This document shows positions 34,137 to 46,528 of a stretch of 64,000 nt of DNA, piece after piece; the stretch's first letter is position 1, and the number at the start of each line of letters is the position of its first letter. Both the position numbers and the translations under genes were made by a program. Source of the DNA: Allium sativum (Eukaryota > Streptophyta > Magnoliopsida > Asparagales > Amaryllidaceae); assembly GCA_030737875.1 (NCBI GenBank), contig CM060920.1:481708861-481772860 (forward strand), in the 5' to 3' direction. Under the pieces are notes generated by a model. That model was not told where the DNA came from, did no database searches, and worked only from the letters and a program-made list of their open reading frames with translations.

Positions 34137-37100
34137 TGTAACACCCCACCTCCGCTAGGGTCACTCACAAAGGGAATGCACTAGTTTTGGAGGAGCGTTA
34201 TCAAGGTAAACAAACACAGAAATATTACAAGACAGAACATAGATAAAACAGCGGAAGAATCAAAAGATAAATTTCATTACTTTCAAAAAAGAGTCAAAAC
34301 CTTTTACATCAAATAGCCAAGATCATTATTTTCCATTACAACAAATTATGTCTTGCATAAATAAAGAAGCATAAACTTAAAACATCAAAAGTAGCTTAAT
34401 TCCCCAAAGGTAGTAGAAATGCAGCCATAGCATAGCTCACGATCAAACCGTACATGAGCTGAACCGAAAGCAAGCGAAATCCAAGCTAAGTGCTAGAGTT
34501 TCCTCCCTGAGAACCTGGGGGGGGGACGAAAGGAAAAGAGGCGAAAGAAAACGGGTCAGTCATAAAGACTGGTAAGTCCAAGTGACTTTCAGCATAAAAA
34601 CAGGTAAAAGTAACATGACATGTATAAACTGAAAGTTAACATAAGGATGATGACAAGATGGGCAAGATAGACTAAGATAACATGATAAATCAAGTATAAA
34701 TCAAGTATAGCATCACATATTCAAGGTTCGCTGCATCAACTGTGCTAGAATCCCAAACCCATGTCTTATATTAATCATGAAATGATTCCTTGGCCCAATA
34801 TCATGAAATGACCCATTACTAGGTCCAACGAAATGATCCACTAGTCGATCGGCTCCCTACAAGTTCTAGCTCGTCATGTGTCTATGTCATACGGCCCTAT
34901 CACGAATGTAGTCACCTGTGCTAGGTCCACCATAGGGTGTATCAAGCTCTAGGGTGCCAACCACCGACACGAATCAAGAATGCACAGATAAACCTACTGA
35001 TGCCCAATGCCTGCTTTTTCAACTTCGGACCATGTGCACGACCATAGCCCGCCAGATGCTACACTAGCGCACCAACACAGCCATCGTTTTGGTCACTTAC
35101 AATCAACCCAGTAATCGTGCCCCACCCTGCCTAGTCCCAGGGTACCATGATACATCTAGTGGGTTACTGCTGAAACGGACCGCGTAACTAGGGTTTCCGT
35201 CCAATAGGTTAAGTGTTGTCATTTAAATTCGTGACTTAACCCGTATCAGTCTAGCATGTCAAGTTGGTTTAGTGTTGTCATTCAAGTTCGTGACTTAACC
35301 CGCCTACGAATCATGTATCAAGTTGGTTAAGTGTTGTCTTTCATGTTCATGACTTAACCCTATCATGTGGCATTAATTCATTAATGCACCCAACCTCTCA
35401 CATCAACCTGTTGTTGTGGTCACTGGATATGCCGGGCGGTTCCGGGCAGAATTACACCACAACTCAGTTTGATCTCGGGTTTTCAAGTGCGATATGACCA
35501 ACTACCCACATTAGATCCTATTGTTTGTAGTAATTGGATTTGCCGGGCGGTTCCGAGCAGAATTACACTGCAAACTCAACCCAACCTCGAGTTAGCCATT
35601 TTCAAGTTCATTCTAGTGTCATGTCCATGTTCAAGATTCATGTCAAGATCGTGTCAAGTTTCAAGGCAAGTTTCATTGTCAAGTTTCCTAACCATTTTTC
35701 CCAACGTTACCCCGTCTAAATATTAGGCTAACAATCTTATCCTAATCTTCCGTACGAATGATATTTGGAATATAATATTAGGCTAAAAACTTAGCCTAAC
35801 TTAACGCACACAAGATTTGCATAAAGAATTCATTAACATGACATAGGTGTAAACTTGGCATTGTCAATATGAACACCATAGGTTTGTACTTGCAAAACAA
35901 TCAACATGAATATCATAGGTGTGATCTTGCAACGTAGACTAGATCAATCATACATATATGTGAATTTGCAACGTAGACTAAATCAACTTACATATATGTG
36001 AACTTGAAAATCAATCACGAGCATATGAATAAGTGTGAACTTGAAATATGACATAGGTTTAACATATACACATACACATAAACATGTATATCTAACATGT
36101 GGTCACATATGTGATATGATTTCACAACCTAAAACTTGCATAACATGACAAACTACACAACTTGTCATAACGGGTTATACTCCAAGTTCATATACATATG
36201 AATAGACTTATTCATTAATTCCCAATTCAACATGATGATAGAATAGAACCACAAGCATAGATCAACATAATAAACATTGCTCTATTATCAATTTATTTCC
36301 AAGGCATGACCTAACTGAATAAATTGATTAAAACATCACAGGCATAACATTATGAACATGAAAAGGTTTAAATAATAATCTAGATTCAAGAACACGGATA
36401 GATCTAACTTAAATAGAAAAATCCCCAAAATCGAGACAAATAAAGAAAATAGGTCTGAATAGAAAATCAAGCTTAGATCCAATTTCATAGTCATAATTCT
36501 AGGCTATAAACTCATGGTCATGAACCTTAGGTGATTAGCCACAATTGTCCTTGTCATAGTCATAGGCAATAGTCTTATGTTCACAGTCATAGGCATAGTC
36601 TTATGTTCACAGTAATAGGGATAGGCATAGTCTTATGTTCACAGTCATAGGCATAGGCATAGTCTTATGTCATTAACAATAGTTTCAACGTCATAGGCAA
36701 TATTCCCCATAGTCAAGATGCAAGAAGAAAACAAGAATAGACATGAATCATACATAAATCAATTCCAATTTATAACATGCCCATATTAAGTTTATAGTTT
36801 TTATCTAAAAGTAACTGGAACTTACAGATCATGGTCTAAGAAATTTAGATGCAGAAGTCAAGTATAGAAATTGGTCGTTGAATTGCTGAATCGTTGAATC
36901 TTGATTTGATTGTAGAAGCAAATCCCCAAATATGCAATTCCTAGCCGTAGTCTTCAAGGAATAATCTTCGTGTTTTAATTTAATTTAGAGGAAGAGGAAG
37001 AATCCATGATCATCAAGAGTTTGAGCAACACAAGGTTAGAGAAGAATGGTGTAAAGAGAATGAGGCTAGGAGGCTGTTTATATAGGGTTTCAAACTAATT

Positions 37101-37570
37101 AGAGCCGTCGATGAAGCTAAAGTTAATCAAGGCCATCCATCTCAAGAGAAGTCAATCAGAAAGTGACAAGTCAGCCCTAGTGACACACCAGAGCTTAGAA
37201 ATTCGACCAAAAACCGACCAGGCTAGCCAGGGCCTGACCAAGCAGGTTTCTGCTCGGCCTAGGCGCACCTGCCAAGTGCGCCAGTGCAAAATTGCATGGG
37301 CGCACTTCCCAAGTGCGCCAGTGCAATTTTGTTCTGGCGCACGTCCTAAGTGCGCCAGTGCATTCTGGCCCGTTTCTGGTTTTTCTGCCTAACTTCGTTC
37401 GTCCATATCCTCTTCGTACAGTATCCGTTTTACGCAAACTCAGACTCTATCTCAAGAAGAATTCCGAGACGAACGCAATGGCGTAACCCGTTTCCCTTGA
37501 TTCTTATTTTAAAATTTAATTATACCTTGATTTATGGTTTTAACACATTATTAAAATTCGGGTTGTTACA
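34137..37570 (-). repeat. Right LTR (5' LTR in element sense), 3434 bp
   Basis: It is collinear with 29585-32992. Differences are scattered substitutions, a G run at about 34518, a shorter TTTAA run at about 36975, and one or two extra CAAGTGCGCCAGTGC units at about 37270-37360. Paired hairpins C7 (inner stem 35414-35420 with 35456-35462) and C8 (35523-35531 with 35567-35575) are present. It ends GGTTGTTACA at 37570. Confidence 0.92.
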
Positions 37571-37575
37571 TATAC
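37571..37575. repeat. Target-site duplication TATAC (right)
   Basis: It is identical to 29580-29584. One copy is part of the interrupted antisense ORF. Confidence 0.95.
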
Positions 37576-39243
37576 CGCCTGGAATAGGCAGGTTTGTCTC
37601 ACCGGATGCGTTCCCCCGGCTAGTCGCTTTTTTGGGGATATGTTGTACTACTTTCACCTTGCTCCATCGCAGCTTCATCCAAACACGTATGCTTCCCTCT
37701 TAGGTACCTTTATTCTCTACAGAGAGATCTGTAGTTAGAATCCACCGGAGAGGACATTCGATATTTGTTTCAGTTAAAGAGGGGAGATAATATCTCGCCG
37801 TATCCGTATTTTCTAGAGGCTTCGCCCACTACTAAGTTTTTTGTCGGAACATGGCGCTAGCCGACCGTATTCAAGCATAACTGGTATTTTGTGCACTGTC
37901 CTCCTGGATTTGCGAGGAGATGGTTAGAAGGAAGTAAGCCTTCTTCGAGCTTTGCATTTTGTCTTTATTTCCGCAAGACAGGAAATTCTGAAGCGCCTAC
38001 ACATGCTGAGTACCAACGACATCTTGAAGCTTAATTGGCGATACCGGTTGAAGCACGTTCCACCGAGGACGTTCTAAGTTAAGATCGCCTCGGTCGAGAA
38101 GGATTGCTCCCTGGCGATCGAGCCGTAATCAGACGTGTCGTGGCCGGTGGTGGAACGGTACCAGATGCTGGAAAAAAGGCGAGCTCTCTGAGTCCGAAGA
38201 GGAAGATCCCCCCTACTGGGCATAAACCATGCAACGCTGCTACGACTCAAGAGGGAACCGACGGGGTTAAGACTTGCAGCGAGGAGGTAGTACTGTGGAC
38301 GAGGGCCGATTGAACACCCCTGTTCTGCCTTCGACAAACGAGGTAGGGGCAGGAGCGTTGATAAGGCCACAGTCTCCGACGACTCCTTCGAAGACCGCCA
38401 TCTGACTCGAGAGAGAGGGACAGTTTGACAATCTTAATAAACTCCCTCTAGTCTTGTCTCCTTGGCTTGGAACAGCAAGTTTGGAAGAGCTAGCTTTAGC
38501 TACGGAGGAGTTCACTCCTTCGGGTGGACCACTGCATAACACAACGTTTGCTCGTATGTGTGAAGTATCTGACTTTTCTTTGGAAGGTGATATGGCAAGA
38601 GGACGTGGAGGCCGAGGCTATGGGTATGGAGGTCGTCAATTCCCTAGGAACACTTTTCTTGATAGCTTTAGGAAAGGAACTAGCCTGTTTGGCGACTCTC
38701 CACCTCCGCAGGATCGCGGTAGTGAGCATCGCCATAGAGACCGATCTCGGCGATCTTCCACTCCTCCTCCCATCCGATCATCCGGGACAGACTCCCGATT
38801 CGACGCAGCGAGCCCGCGGCACTCTTCGACGATAGCTCCTCCTCATACTGTGGCTTTGGCTCCTACTTCTAAGCTTAGAGAAAAGGAGTATAAGACCCGT
38901 CACTCGAAGAAGAAAGAGCTGACGACGAAGAAGAAGTAGGGTTTGGTGGTGCTTGATACCCGAGTGCTTTCCGTTGAGGATAGGAAAGTGTTGCTAAAGC
39001 AGAAATTTCCCCACCATTACTTCGATGAACTGGTCTTCCTGCGTGACATTAACCCGATTCCTCGAGCAACCACCAAAGAGGTATGGATGCAGGTGAAGGC
39101 AACGTACTTCCAAGCTAAAGAGCTTATCAAGTATTCCTTTCAACTTTCGGAACTAATCAGAAGGAAGAATGTGGAGATCTAGAACCAGGGGGTGGCCATC
39201 GACGCCGAATGGACCACCATTCGTAATTTGGAGAAAGAGATAG

Positions 39244-39325
39244 GTATGTCCGCTTCCTGTAATGTAATTACTTCTTTTTCGCATTCGTACCATCGAGGGT
39301 TAACTTTTTATCTTTGCTATTTCAG
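39244..39325 (+). other. Candidate 82-bp spliceosomal intron in the antisense ORF
   Basis: The donor is GTATGT and the acceptor TTTGCTATTTCAG. Without it the coding phase continues from GAG-ATA-G to CG-GAG-CTG-AAG, giving E-I-A-E-L-K and a continuous charged helix that goes on across the element B insertion. With it the frame gives an unrelated hydrophobic stretch. The T-rich, stop-free-independent composition fits a small plant intron. Confidence 0.7.
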
Positions 39326-39394
39326 CGGAGCTGAAGGAGGCGCAGGGAAGGCTAAAGAAAGAGGTGGAACATGCCTCTTCGACCTTCAAGGATA

Positions 39395-39399
39395 CTGCG
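39395..39399. repeat. Target-site duplication CTGCG (left) of element B
   Basis: CTGCG lies before TGTAACAACCC. The partner at 52135-52139 is CCGCG, one transition different. Confidence 0.8.
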
Positions 39400-39782
39400 T
39401 GTAACAACCCGCAATTTACGTACCAAAAGATCGTAATTTTTTTTATTTTATTCCCTGAGGGTTGGATCATTCTTATCTTTTAATATGTTGCTTATGGGGA
39501 AGTGAGACATATCCATAATTTTTTTTACCGATTTTGTTTATGACCATTTTTCCCCTATCAGTTTTGTATAGGGCATAACTTTTGACTCAGGTCAAATCGT
39601 AGGGTGAGACCTGTGCCATTGGAAAGGAATTGATGATTGCCTTTCCGTAGAGTGGTTACATTAAAGATTTGGCTCAGCGGTTTGGGAGAAATCGCTATTT
39701 TAAGGTTTTCCAGTGGGCTGTTCAGGTTTGGAGAGCCTAACGGGCTGAATTTGGGAGGCCCTTTAGTGGGCTGGTGGAATCC

Positions 39783-39790
39783 TATAAATA
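39783..39790 (+). promoter_or_regulatory. TATA box of the element B 5' LTR
   Basis: CCTATAAATAAGGGG lies about 380 bp into the LTR. The 3' LTR has TATAAATA at 46910-46917. Confidence 0.65.
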
Positions 39791-40439
39791 AGGGGTGAGA
39801 GCAGAGGGAAAAAGTTTACTTTCCCATTCTCTCATTTGGAGGCATTGATCTTCTTCTTCCTCTAACAACTTTCCACCATTGAAAATCCAAATCAAAGGAG
39901 GGAAATCATAGATCTACACCATTGGAGGCTAGATCTAGATCATTTCAAAGGCGAATTCATCGAATTGAGGAGTTTTGTTCGAATTGCTCGCTGTCCGGAT
40001 TCATAATTCTACCATTTTAGCTTGTATTTGAGAATCGGTGAGTGAATTTCATCTCTCACATGAATTCAATGAAGTGTATGAGTAGTAGATCATGTTTTTC
40101 ATCAAATTCAAGTGTTTTCCTTAGATCTATGCATTGTTAAGTTCATTCTCATATAGATCACCATATGATCTGATTTAGCAAATTTAGATAGGTAATTTTT
40201 ATGATATTTCATACTAATGTGCAAGTTAGATCCATGGTTTTTGTTCATATGCATATTTGTGGTGAATTTGACGTTATCATTGATAGAATCGTCATATTGA
40301 TGACATTGTTGATTTCATAACATGCTTATAATCCTTTTTGATGAATTGGATGAGTTAGTTTCGTTAGATTTATCGTTTGGCAAAGTTTTAGTCGAAATCG
40401 GAGTTGAATTGCAATATGCAGGTTTTGGATCGGCCATAA

Positions 40440-40575
40440 GTTGGATCCGACAGAAGTTGGATCGGATAGAAGTTGGATCGGGCAGAAGTTGGATCGGACC
40501 GAAGTTGGATCAGACCGAAGTTGGATCGGACCGAAGTTGGATCAGACCGAAGTTGGATCGGGCAAAACTGGATCG
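40440..40575. repeat. 16-bp minisatellite, about 8 units, 5' LTR
   Basis: Units read TTGGATCGGACCGAAG and variants. Sixteen is not a multiple of three, so the open frames across it on both strands simply cycle every 48 bp. Confidence 0.9.
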
Positions 40576-41792
40576 GGCTATTTTGGTCAGCCATTTCTGG
40601 TCAGCCATTTTTGCCATTTCTGGTCGGACACTTCCGATGATGATGTGACTTCAAAGTAAATTCAATTGGGAAGTTAGGAAGTGTTGAAAAATGTTTGTTG
40701 CTCATTGTATGCAACAAATGGGGAGATAACTCAAGGATATATTGAGTTCGTGTGAAGTGATAGCTCTAAGGTGTTCTGAGCTAATTAATAGTCGTAATTG
40801 ATAATGACTAGAGAGACGAAGGTCGAGGAATTTTCGTTGTCGTAGGTTTTAGCGGACTCAACGCAGAGGTACAATTGAAGACCAATTGTAGGTCGACTGC
40901 CTTAGACGTCGCATATGGCCTAGACACGTGTTGAGTATAGCGTGTAGCATGTGTTGAGTATAACATGTGGAGTTTTGCTAGAACCGGGGCGTCGTGTGTG
41001 GTCCTTGACAATTTACGATTGTTAGCCAGTCATACGATAACAAAGATTCCAAAGCAAGGTTGGCAGTGATAGCCAGAGTCAGTCATGGACGTTTGAATGC
41101 ATGTTGTGATCATGATTGAGTTGCTTTGTGATTTATGAATGGATGCTTTAATTGCCGTGACTGAATTGTTAATCCTTTGGGTGTATGGATTGTAAAGGCT
41201 ATCACTGTCATGTAATGGAGAAGGAAATTGAGAGTTCTTCTCTTAAGCTGGGTAGATTTGTTGATTATTTACCCATTCTCATATACTTTATTAATGAAGT
41301 TTGTTAGCTATTTATCGCTCACTAAGACTATTGTCTGACTCAAGGTTTTATGTTTCCTCTTATTACCATGGGCTGTTCATCCAGTTGTGGATGGGCAGAC
41401 TGAGTAACAGGTGGCAGGTATTGCTTTAGTGAGGACGACGATGCTGATCGATGGCGAGTAGAAGGCTCACGTACCAGTTCTATTACTATCTAGTATTTGT
41501 TTCCGCTGTCTGCTATTTCTTTGAGTGTTGTAGTGAGGCAAATTGTACAAACACTACTGTTGTTATCCACGTGTATGGGAAATACTTTCTGGTTGTCATG
41601 AAAGTTTGGTGTTTTTTGCTTCACTATCACTAACTGTTGTATATGTTCTATTATACTTTATCCTTGCGCTGTGAGTTTACAACAGGTTCCGCTTATGTTA
41701 CCTACTATGATGATCATCCATCGATGCCATGCACACCTTTCAGCGCAATATTCCTTTTGTTTAGTGCAGGGGTTATGGGCGGTTGTCACATT

Positions 41793-41804
41793 TGGTATCA
41801 GAGC
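41793..41804 (+). other. Primer-binding site, initiator Met tRNA type
   Basis: TGGTATCAGAGC lies two bases after the 5' LTR end at 41790. Confidence 0.93.
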
Positions 41805-41977
41805 TCTGGTCAACGATTTTGGCCAAAGTTTGAAGATGTAATTAAGTATAAGAGACGTATTTGTATATTTCAGTTGGATGCTTACTACACATAGTAGCAT
41901 ATATAGTAGTAACAGTTGTTTTTTCCTTTTGCAGTTTTTCTTGAAAGTGGCTAATTATTCTAAATTACAGATTTAGA

Positions 41978-42912
41978 ATGAGTAGACGAGAAACAAGGCA
42001 CGCTATTAGGGGAGCCAATACTAGACGGGGAAATGGTGGTGAACCTAATTAATCGACCATGTTTGAAGCCATGGCAGAAGCAATTATCCGAAGGGTACCC
42101 GCTCCAGTGGCAGCAACGGTAGACGTTGGTGTGCGAGTTAGAGTAGTAGATTTTGCAAAGCTGTGCAAGGACTTTACATCTCTAGTGGGAAAACCATTCA
42201 AGGGAACTAAGACAGCTGAAGAGGTTCAGAGGTGGATGGATTCATGTGCCCGAACCTTTGGAGACTTGGGTATTGAGAATGCAATAAAGAGAAAGCTTGC
42301 ATCGAGGCAACTGCAGGGCTAGGCCATGAAATGGTGGAATTCTATTACACTCGGGACTCCAAAGGAAGAAATTTCATGGGAGCAATTCCAAGCTAAGTTT
42401 GAAGAAAGTTTATCTCCATAGCTCAAAAATCCGCTCTATTCAAGAAGTTCATAGAGCTAAAACAGAATGGTCGTTCTGTACTTGACTATATTTCTGATTT
42501 CGAAGCCTTGTATAGATATGCTCATTCATACATTGATACACCCTATCAGAAGAATGAGAAATTTGTCTTGGGTTTGGATGCTGATATCAGAAAGCCGTTA
42601 GTGGACCATCTTGATGATTCATTTGAGAAGATTGTGGAAAAAGCTATTCGTCATGATAAAGAAGCAAATGTTGTTGTTGCACCTAAGGAGGAACAGAAGC
42701 CACAACAGGGTGGTAATAATAAGAAAAGGAAGCAACAACAACAGAAAGGAAAGGACGGCCAAAAGAAGCAGAAGGGAGAAGTGACTTGCTTCAATTGTTG
42801 GTAGAAGGGTCATTTTTCTAGTGAATGCACGAATCCTAAAGCTAAAAAGAAGTGCTTCAAGTGTGGGAAGCTAGGACATGAGAAGAAAGATTGTCCGGAA
42901 TCAGCCAAAGAG
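41978..42912 (+). pseudogene. gag of element B (broken)
   Basis: The probable start is ATG at 41978 (M-S-R-R-E-T-R-H). A TAA at about 42050 is followed in the same frame by the long piece 42059-42322, with the capsid-type pattern EEVQRWMDSCARTFGDLG and, after a TAG, AMKWWNSI. A frameshift near 42420 leads to 42508-42804 (LDYISDFEALYRYAHSY, then a Lys/Gln-rich tail). Two zinc knuckles follow: one damaged (CFNCW, stop, KGHFSSEC at about 42789-42828) and one intact (CFKCGKLGHEKKDC at about 42855-42896). Its role would be capsid assembly and RNA binding. Stops and frameshifts make it inactive. Confidence 0.88.
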
Positions 42913-45900
42913 AAGCAAGTGGTTAAGGCTTTTGCTTTGGGGGCAGTGCCATCATCTTCGATGGCTCCTACTGCTGAGGAGAAGGGAAAGGGTGTCATGG
43001 TGCAAGGTACTCTTTCTATTCATGGTGTTTCAGTTCGAGTTTTGTTTGATACTGGAACATCTCATTCATTCATTTGCAATGAGCTTATGTGCCGCTTGGG
43101 TTTGGAAAGCGAGATATGTGATAGACCTTTCGTAGTAACTATTCCAATTGAGGGTTCGTCAAATATTTGCATGATTTGTCGAGGTCTAGTATTGTCGAGT
43201 CATGGTTGCTCTTTTGTGTGTAATTGCTTTGTTCTTAACTTCGTTGGGTTTGGGATCTTTTTGGGCATGGATTGGCTAGGTATGCGGCAAGGGTGAATTG
43301 TAAGAAACTAGAGGTGAGAGTCGGGGATGTGGAAGGGCGAAAGATGTTGATAAAGTGTAAGCGCGAAGATGGTGTCTTCGTTAGCTATCTATATTCGCTT
43401 GTGATTCCACAAGAAGACTTGTCATTTGTGTTGATCGCTAATGAGTATAAGGATGTCTTTGACGAGGTCAAAGGGTTGCCGCCGCATCGTGAGATCGAGT
43501 TTAGGATCGATTTGGTCGTGGGTGTTAGACCAATTGTTATGCCTCTTAGGCGGATGGCGCCTAAGGAACAGCGAGAGTTGGAGGTGCAAGTTTGTGACCT
43601 TGTAAGGAAGGGATTCATTCGGAGAAGTGATTCCGAATGGGGTGCACCGGTCGTGTTTGCAACCAAGGCAGATGGCTCGTTAAGATTATGTGTGGACTAT
43701 CGTGAGCTGAACAAGGTGACCAAGAAGAACAAGTATCCATTGCCAAGGGTTGATGACTTGTTCGATCAGCTTCACGAAGCCAAAGTGTTTTCTCAGATGG
43801 ATTTGGCAATGGGATTTCACAAATTGAGGGTGGCTAAGGTTAGTGTGCCAAAGACTGCATTTAGGACACCATCCGGTTTCTTCGAGTGGTTGGTGATGCC
43901 ATTTGGGTTGACTAACGTGCGAGCGTATTTCTAGATCTTATGAATAGGGTATTCAAAGATCAGTTGAATAAGTTTGTGCTTGTGTTCGTGGATGATATTT
44001 TGGTTTACTCCAGGAATGAGGAAGAACACAAGACACACTTAAGGGTTGTGTTATAGATCTTGCGAAAGTATCAGTTGTAAGTTAAGTTCTTGAAGTGACA
44101 CTTCTGGAAGGATGAGGTGAGATTGTTAGGTTGTGTAGTTTCTGGAAAAGGGATAACGGTTGACCCCACTAAAGTTGCAGCAATCTAGGACTGGGATCGA
44201 CCTAAGAACGCAACGGATGTTTAGAGTTTCCTTAGGTTGGCAGTATATTACCGACTGTTTATCAAGGATTTCTCCAAGATAGCTGCACCGTTGACAGGAT
44301 TAACGAAGAAGAACCAAGTGTTCACATGGGATGCAAAGTGTGAGCAAGCGTTTGAAATCCTGAAGGAGAGATTGACAAGTACTCTTGTGTTGACCATTCC
44401 AAATGGGAATGAAGAGATGGTGGTATACACCGATGCATGTGGTACTGGGCTTGGAGCCATGCTAATGCAAAAGGATAAGGTTGTGGCCTATGTGAGTCGA
44501 CAACTAATGCCGCATGAGAAGAATTACCCAACTCATGATTTGGAGTTGGCAGCGATTGTGTTTGCTCTGAAGATGTGGAGAAATTACCTATAGGGAGTCC
44601 AATTTGAGTTGTTTACGGATCACAAGTCGTTGAAGTATCTTTTCTCCAAAAGGATTTGAATCTTCGACAGTAACGATGGTTAGAGTTTCTAGCATCTTAT
44701 GATTTTGATATAGCCTATACTCCTGGTAAAGGTAACGCAGTTGCAGATGCGTTGAGTCGAAGAAACACAAGTTTGGGAGCGATGTTTTCGGAATGGAAGA
44801 GCCTTGAGTATTTGGCAAGGTTTGATTTCAGGCTAGGTGTGAGTTAGAGCCTGAAATGTTGGCAAGCTTATCGATAAGACCTACTCTCATCGAAAGGATT
44901 GGCGAGAGACAAAAGCGAGATGCAAAGCTTGTCGAGTTTGTCCAGAAGCTAGAACCAGAAGATAAAGAGTTCGAAGTCGATCAAGAAGGTTGGCTTCAGA
45001 AGCAAGGGCAGTTAGTTGTTCTTGATATCGATGGATTGAGAGATGAGGTTTTGAGAGAACGTCATCACTCAAAGTTGACGATTCTTTCCGGTGGTAATAA
45101 GATGTATCAGGACATAAAGAGAATTTACTACTAGAGGGGATGAAGCGAGATATTGGGAAGTTCATTTCCAAGTGCATGAACTGTCATTTAGTGAAAGCTG
45201 ATCAGAAGAAGCCAAGTGGTTTGCTTCAGCCATTGGAAGTTCCTATGTGGAAGTGGGAGAAAATATTGATGGATTTTATTGATGGATTACCTAGAACCAG
45301 GGCAGGAAATGAAGGAATTCATGTCATTATGGATCGCTTGACCAAAAGTGCAAGATTCATTCATATCAAGTCGACTAGGACGACATCAAAACTGGCTGAA
45401 CTTTATGTGAAATGGATAGTTCGATTTCATGGTGCCCCGAAGAGTATATTGAGTGATCGAGATCCATTATTCACAAGTGGATTTAGGAAGAGTTTGCAAG
45501 AAGCTTTGGGAATTGAGTTGTGCTTGAGTACGACATATCATCCCCATACTGATGGTCAGACCGAGAGAGTCAATCGAGTTTTGGAAGATCTTCTAAGAGC
45601 TTGTGTATTGTATTTTGGAGGATCATGGTAGGAACATCTACATCTGGTTGAGTTTGCATATTATAATAGGTACCAGTCTAGCATTGGGATTGCACCATAC
45701 GAGGTGTTGTATGGGAGACCGTGCAATTCTCCAACATGTTGGTTAGAAACTGAAGATAAGTTGGTACTTGGACAAGAAATGATAAGAGAGACCTCGGTTT
45801 TTATCGAGATCGTTCGACAAAGAATGAAGGCAGCCTAAGATCGCTAGAAAAGTTACGCTGATAAGCATCGTAAGGACTTGGAATTCGACGTTGGCGATGT

Positions 45901-46327
45901 GGTTTTCGTGAAGGTTTTGCCGTCGAAGCATATGGTGAGATTTGGAAGTAAAGGAAAGTTAGCTCCTAGGTTCGTGGGACCATTTCCAATATTCGAGCGA
46001 ATTGGAAAGCTCGCATATAGATTGGAGTTACCTGAGAAGATGTCGGGTGTGCATAATGTCTTCCATGTGTTGTTTCTATGGAAGTCCGTGCATGATTCGA
46101 ATGAGGTGGTATCTCCAGAGCAGTACGAAGACCTAGAAGTAGAAACCGTAGTTGCGAGACCTCGTAAGCCGCTTCGTGTTGTGGAGAATGACACGAAACA
46201 GCTTAGGAGGAAGACGGTTAAGCTAGTCAAGGTACAGTGGAGTGAAGATGGTGACGATTGTACATGGGGGATGGAAGAGAGCATGAAGGCGGCTCATCCG
46301 GAACTCTTCGTCGGTAGGACCCTTTGA
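42913..46327 (+). pseudogene. Protease, RT, RNase H, integrase and chromodomain-like tail of element B (broken)
   Basis: Protease: DTGTSHSF at about 43048, LGMDWLG at about 43261. A frameshift near 43285 leads to the RT (43272-43934): [20 protein letters not shown] and FGLTN, with a stop at 43935, then the active site [11 protein letters not shown] (about 43977-44010). RNase H (44237-44593): [13 protein letters not shown] and, after a stop, TDHKSLKYL. Integrase: zinc-binding HHSKLTI ... CMNCHLVK (about 45063-45200). Core acidic residues are in VIMDRLTKS, SDRDPLF and DGQTERVNR (45140-45631). The C-terminal open part 45878-46327 has the GPF-type element (VGPFPIFERIGKLAYRLELP) and ends with a chromodomain-like KVQWSEDGDDCTWGMEES. 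All catalytic signatures are visible, but about a dozen stops and frame breaks intervene. Confidence 0.9.
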
Positions 46328-46528
46328 TACTGTATCGTCGTTATATCATCGTATCTTATTGTTGTGTGGTAGAATTCTGCATGCTAGGATAAGGCTATCG
46401 ATGCATGGCTTGATTGTTGCTAGTTTAGATGATAGAATTGGCTTCTCAAGGATGATAGGCACGCAAAATTGCTGTGGTTGCTTGTGTTTGTTTGGAATTT
46501 CGGGGGCGAAATTCTTAAGGGGGAAGAA
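46328..46528 (+). other. 3' internal tail and PPT of element B
   Basis: About 200 bp of non-coding sequence contain TTTCGGGGGCGAAATTC and end with the purine tract AAGGGGGAAGAA (46517-46528). Confidence 0.85.

Larger units (their letters stand above)
29585..37570 (-). mobile_element. Gag-only Tekay-like derivative (TR-GAG-like), 7986 bp, minus strand
   Basis: Two direct LTRs of 3408 and 3434 bp enclose 1144 bp holding PBS, a short gag remnant with two zinc knuckles, and the 3' tail with PPT. Protease, RT, RNase H and integrase are absent. The gag zinc knuckles are followed almost at once by 3' tail sequence shared with 2349-2580. The target duplication is TATAC, and the two copies fall inside the antisense ORF of the Tat element. 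The LTR ends and hairpin modules place it with the elements at 1-5987 and 48876-51916. By eye the LTRs differ by a few percent, plus indels in a minisatellite. Such gag-only elements depend on a full relative for transposition. Confidence 0.9.
37571..39399 (+). pseudogene. Antisense ORF of the Tat element, segment 2 (gypsy-type transposon domain, intron)
   Basis: The first 500 bp encode, over several frames, a region like the plant 'putative gypsy type transposon' domain (Transposase_28, PF04195): FFGDMLYYFHLAPSQLHPNT at about 37629-37690, then LGTFILYRE, and later WYFVHCPPGFARRWLEGS near 37890-37930. A Gly/Arg-rich stretch (MARGRGGRGYGYGGRQF, about 38592-38640) and a Ser/Arg/Pro-rich stretch follow within an open frame 38454-38939. 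The next open frame 38943-39182 reads through one stop to a GT-AG intron (39244-39325), then an acidic-basic helical stretch ELKEAQGRLKKEVEHASSTF. The segment breaks at the element B insertion and resumes at 52140 in the same frame. The protein's function is unknown; domain identity is from memory of the family. Confidence 0.7.
39400..41790 (+). repeat. 5' LTR of element B, 2391 bp
   Basis: It begins TGTAACAACCCGC and ends GGCGGTTGTCACA, followed by TT and the PBS. TATA box at 39783-39790, 16-bp minisatellite with about eight units at 40440-40575. Confidence 0.92.

Noticed and set aside
40322..40659. Open frames with repeated DPTEVGSDRSWI-like motifs, also at 47599-47847
   Set aside because: They are products of a 16-bp minisatellite read in frame over 48 bp. 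The unit number differs between the two LTRs, and both strands are open.
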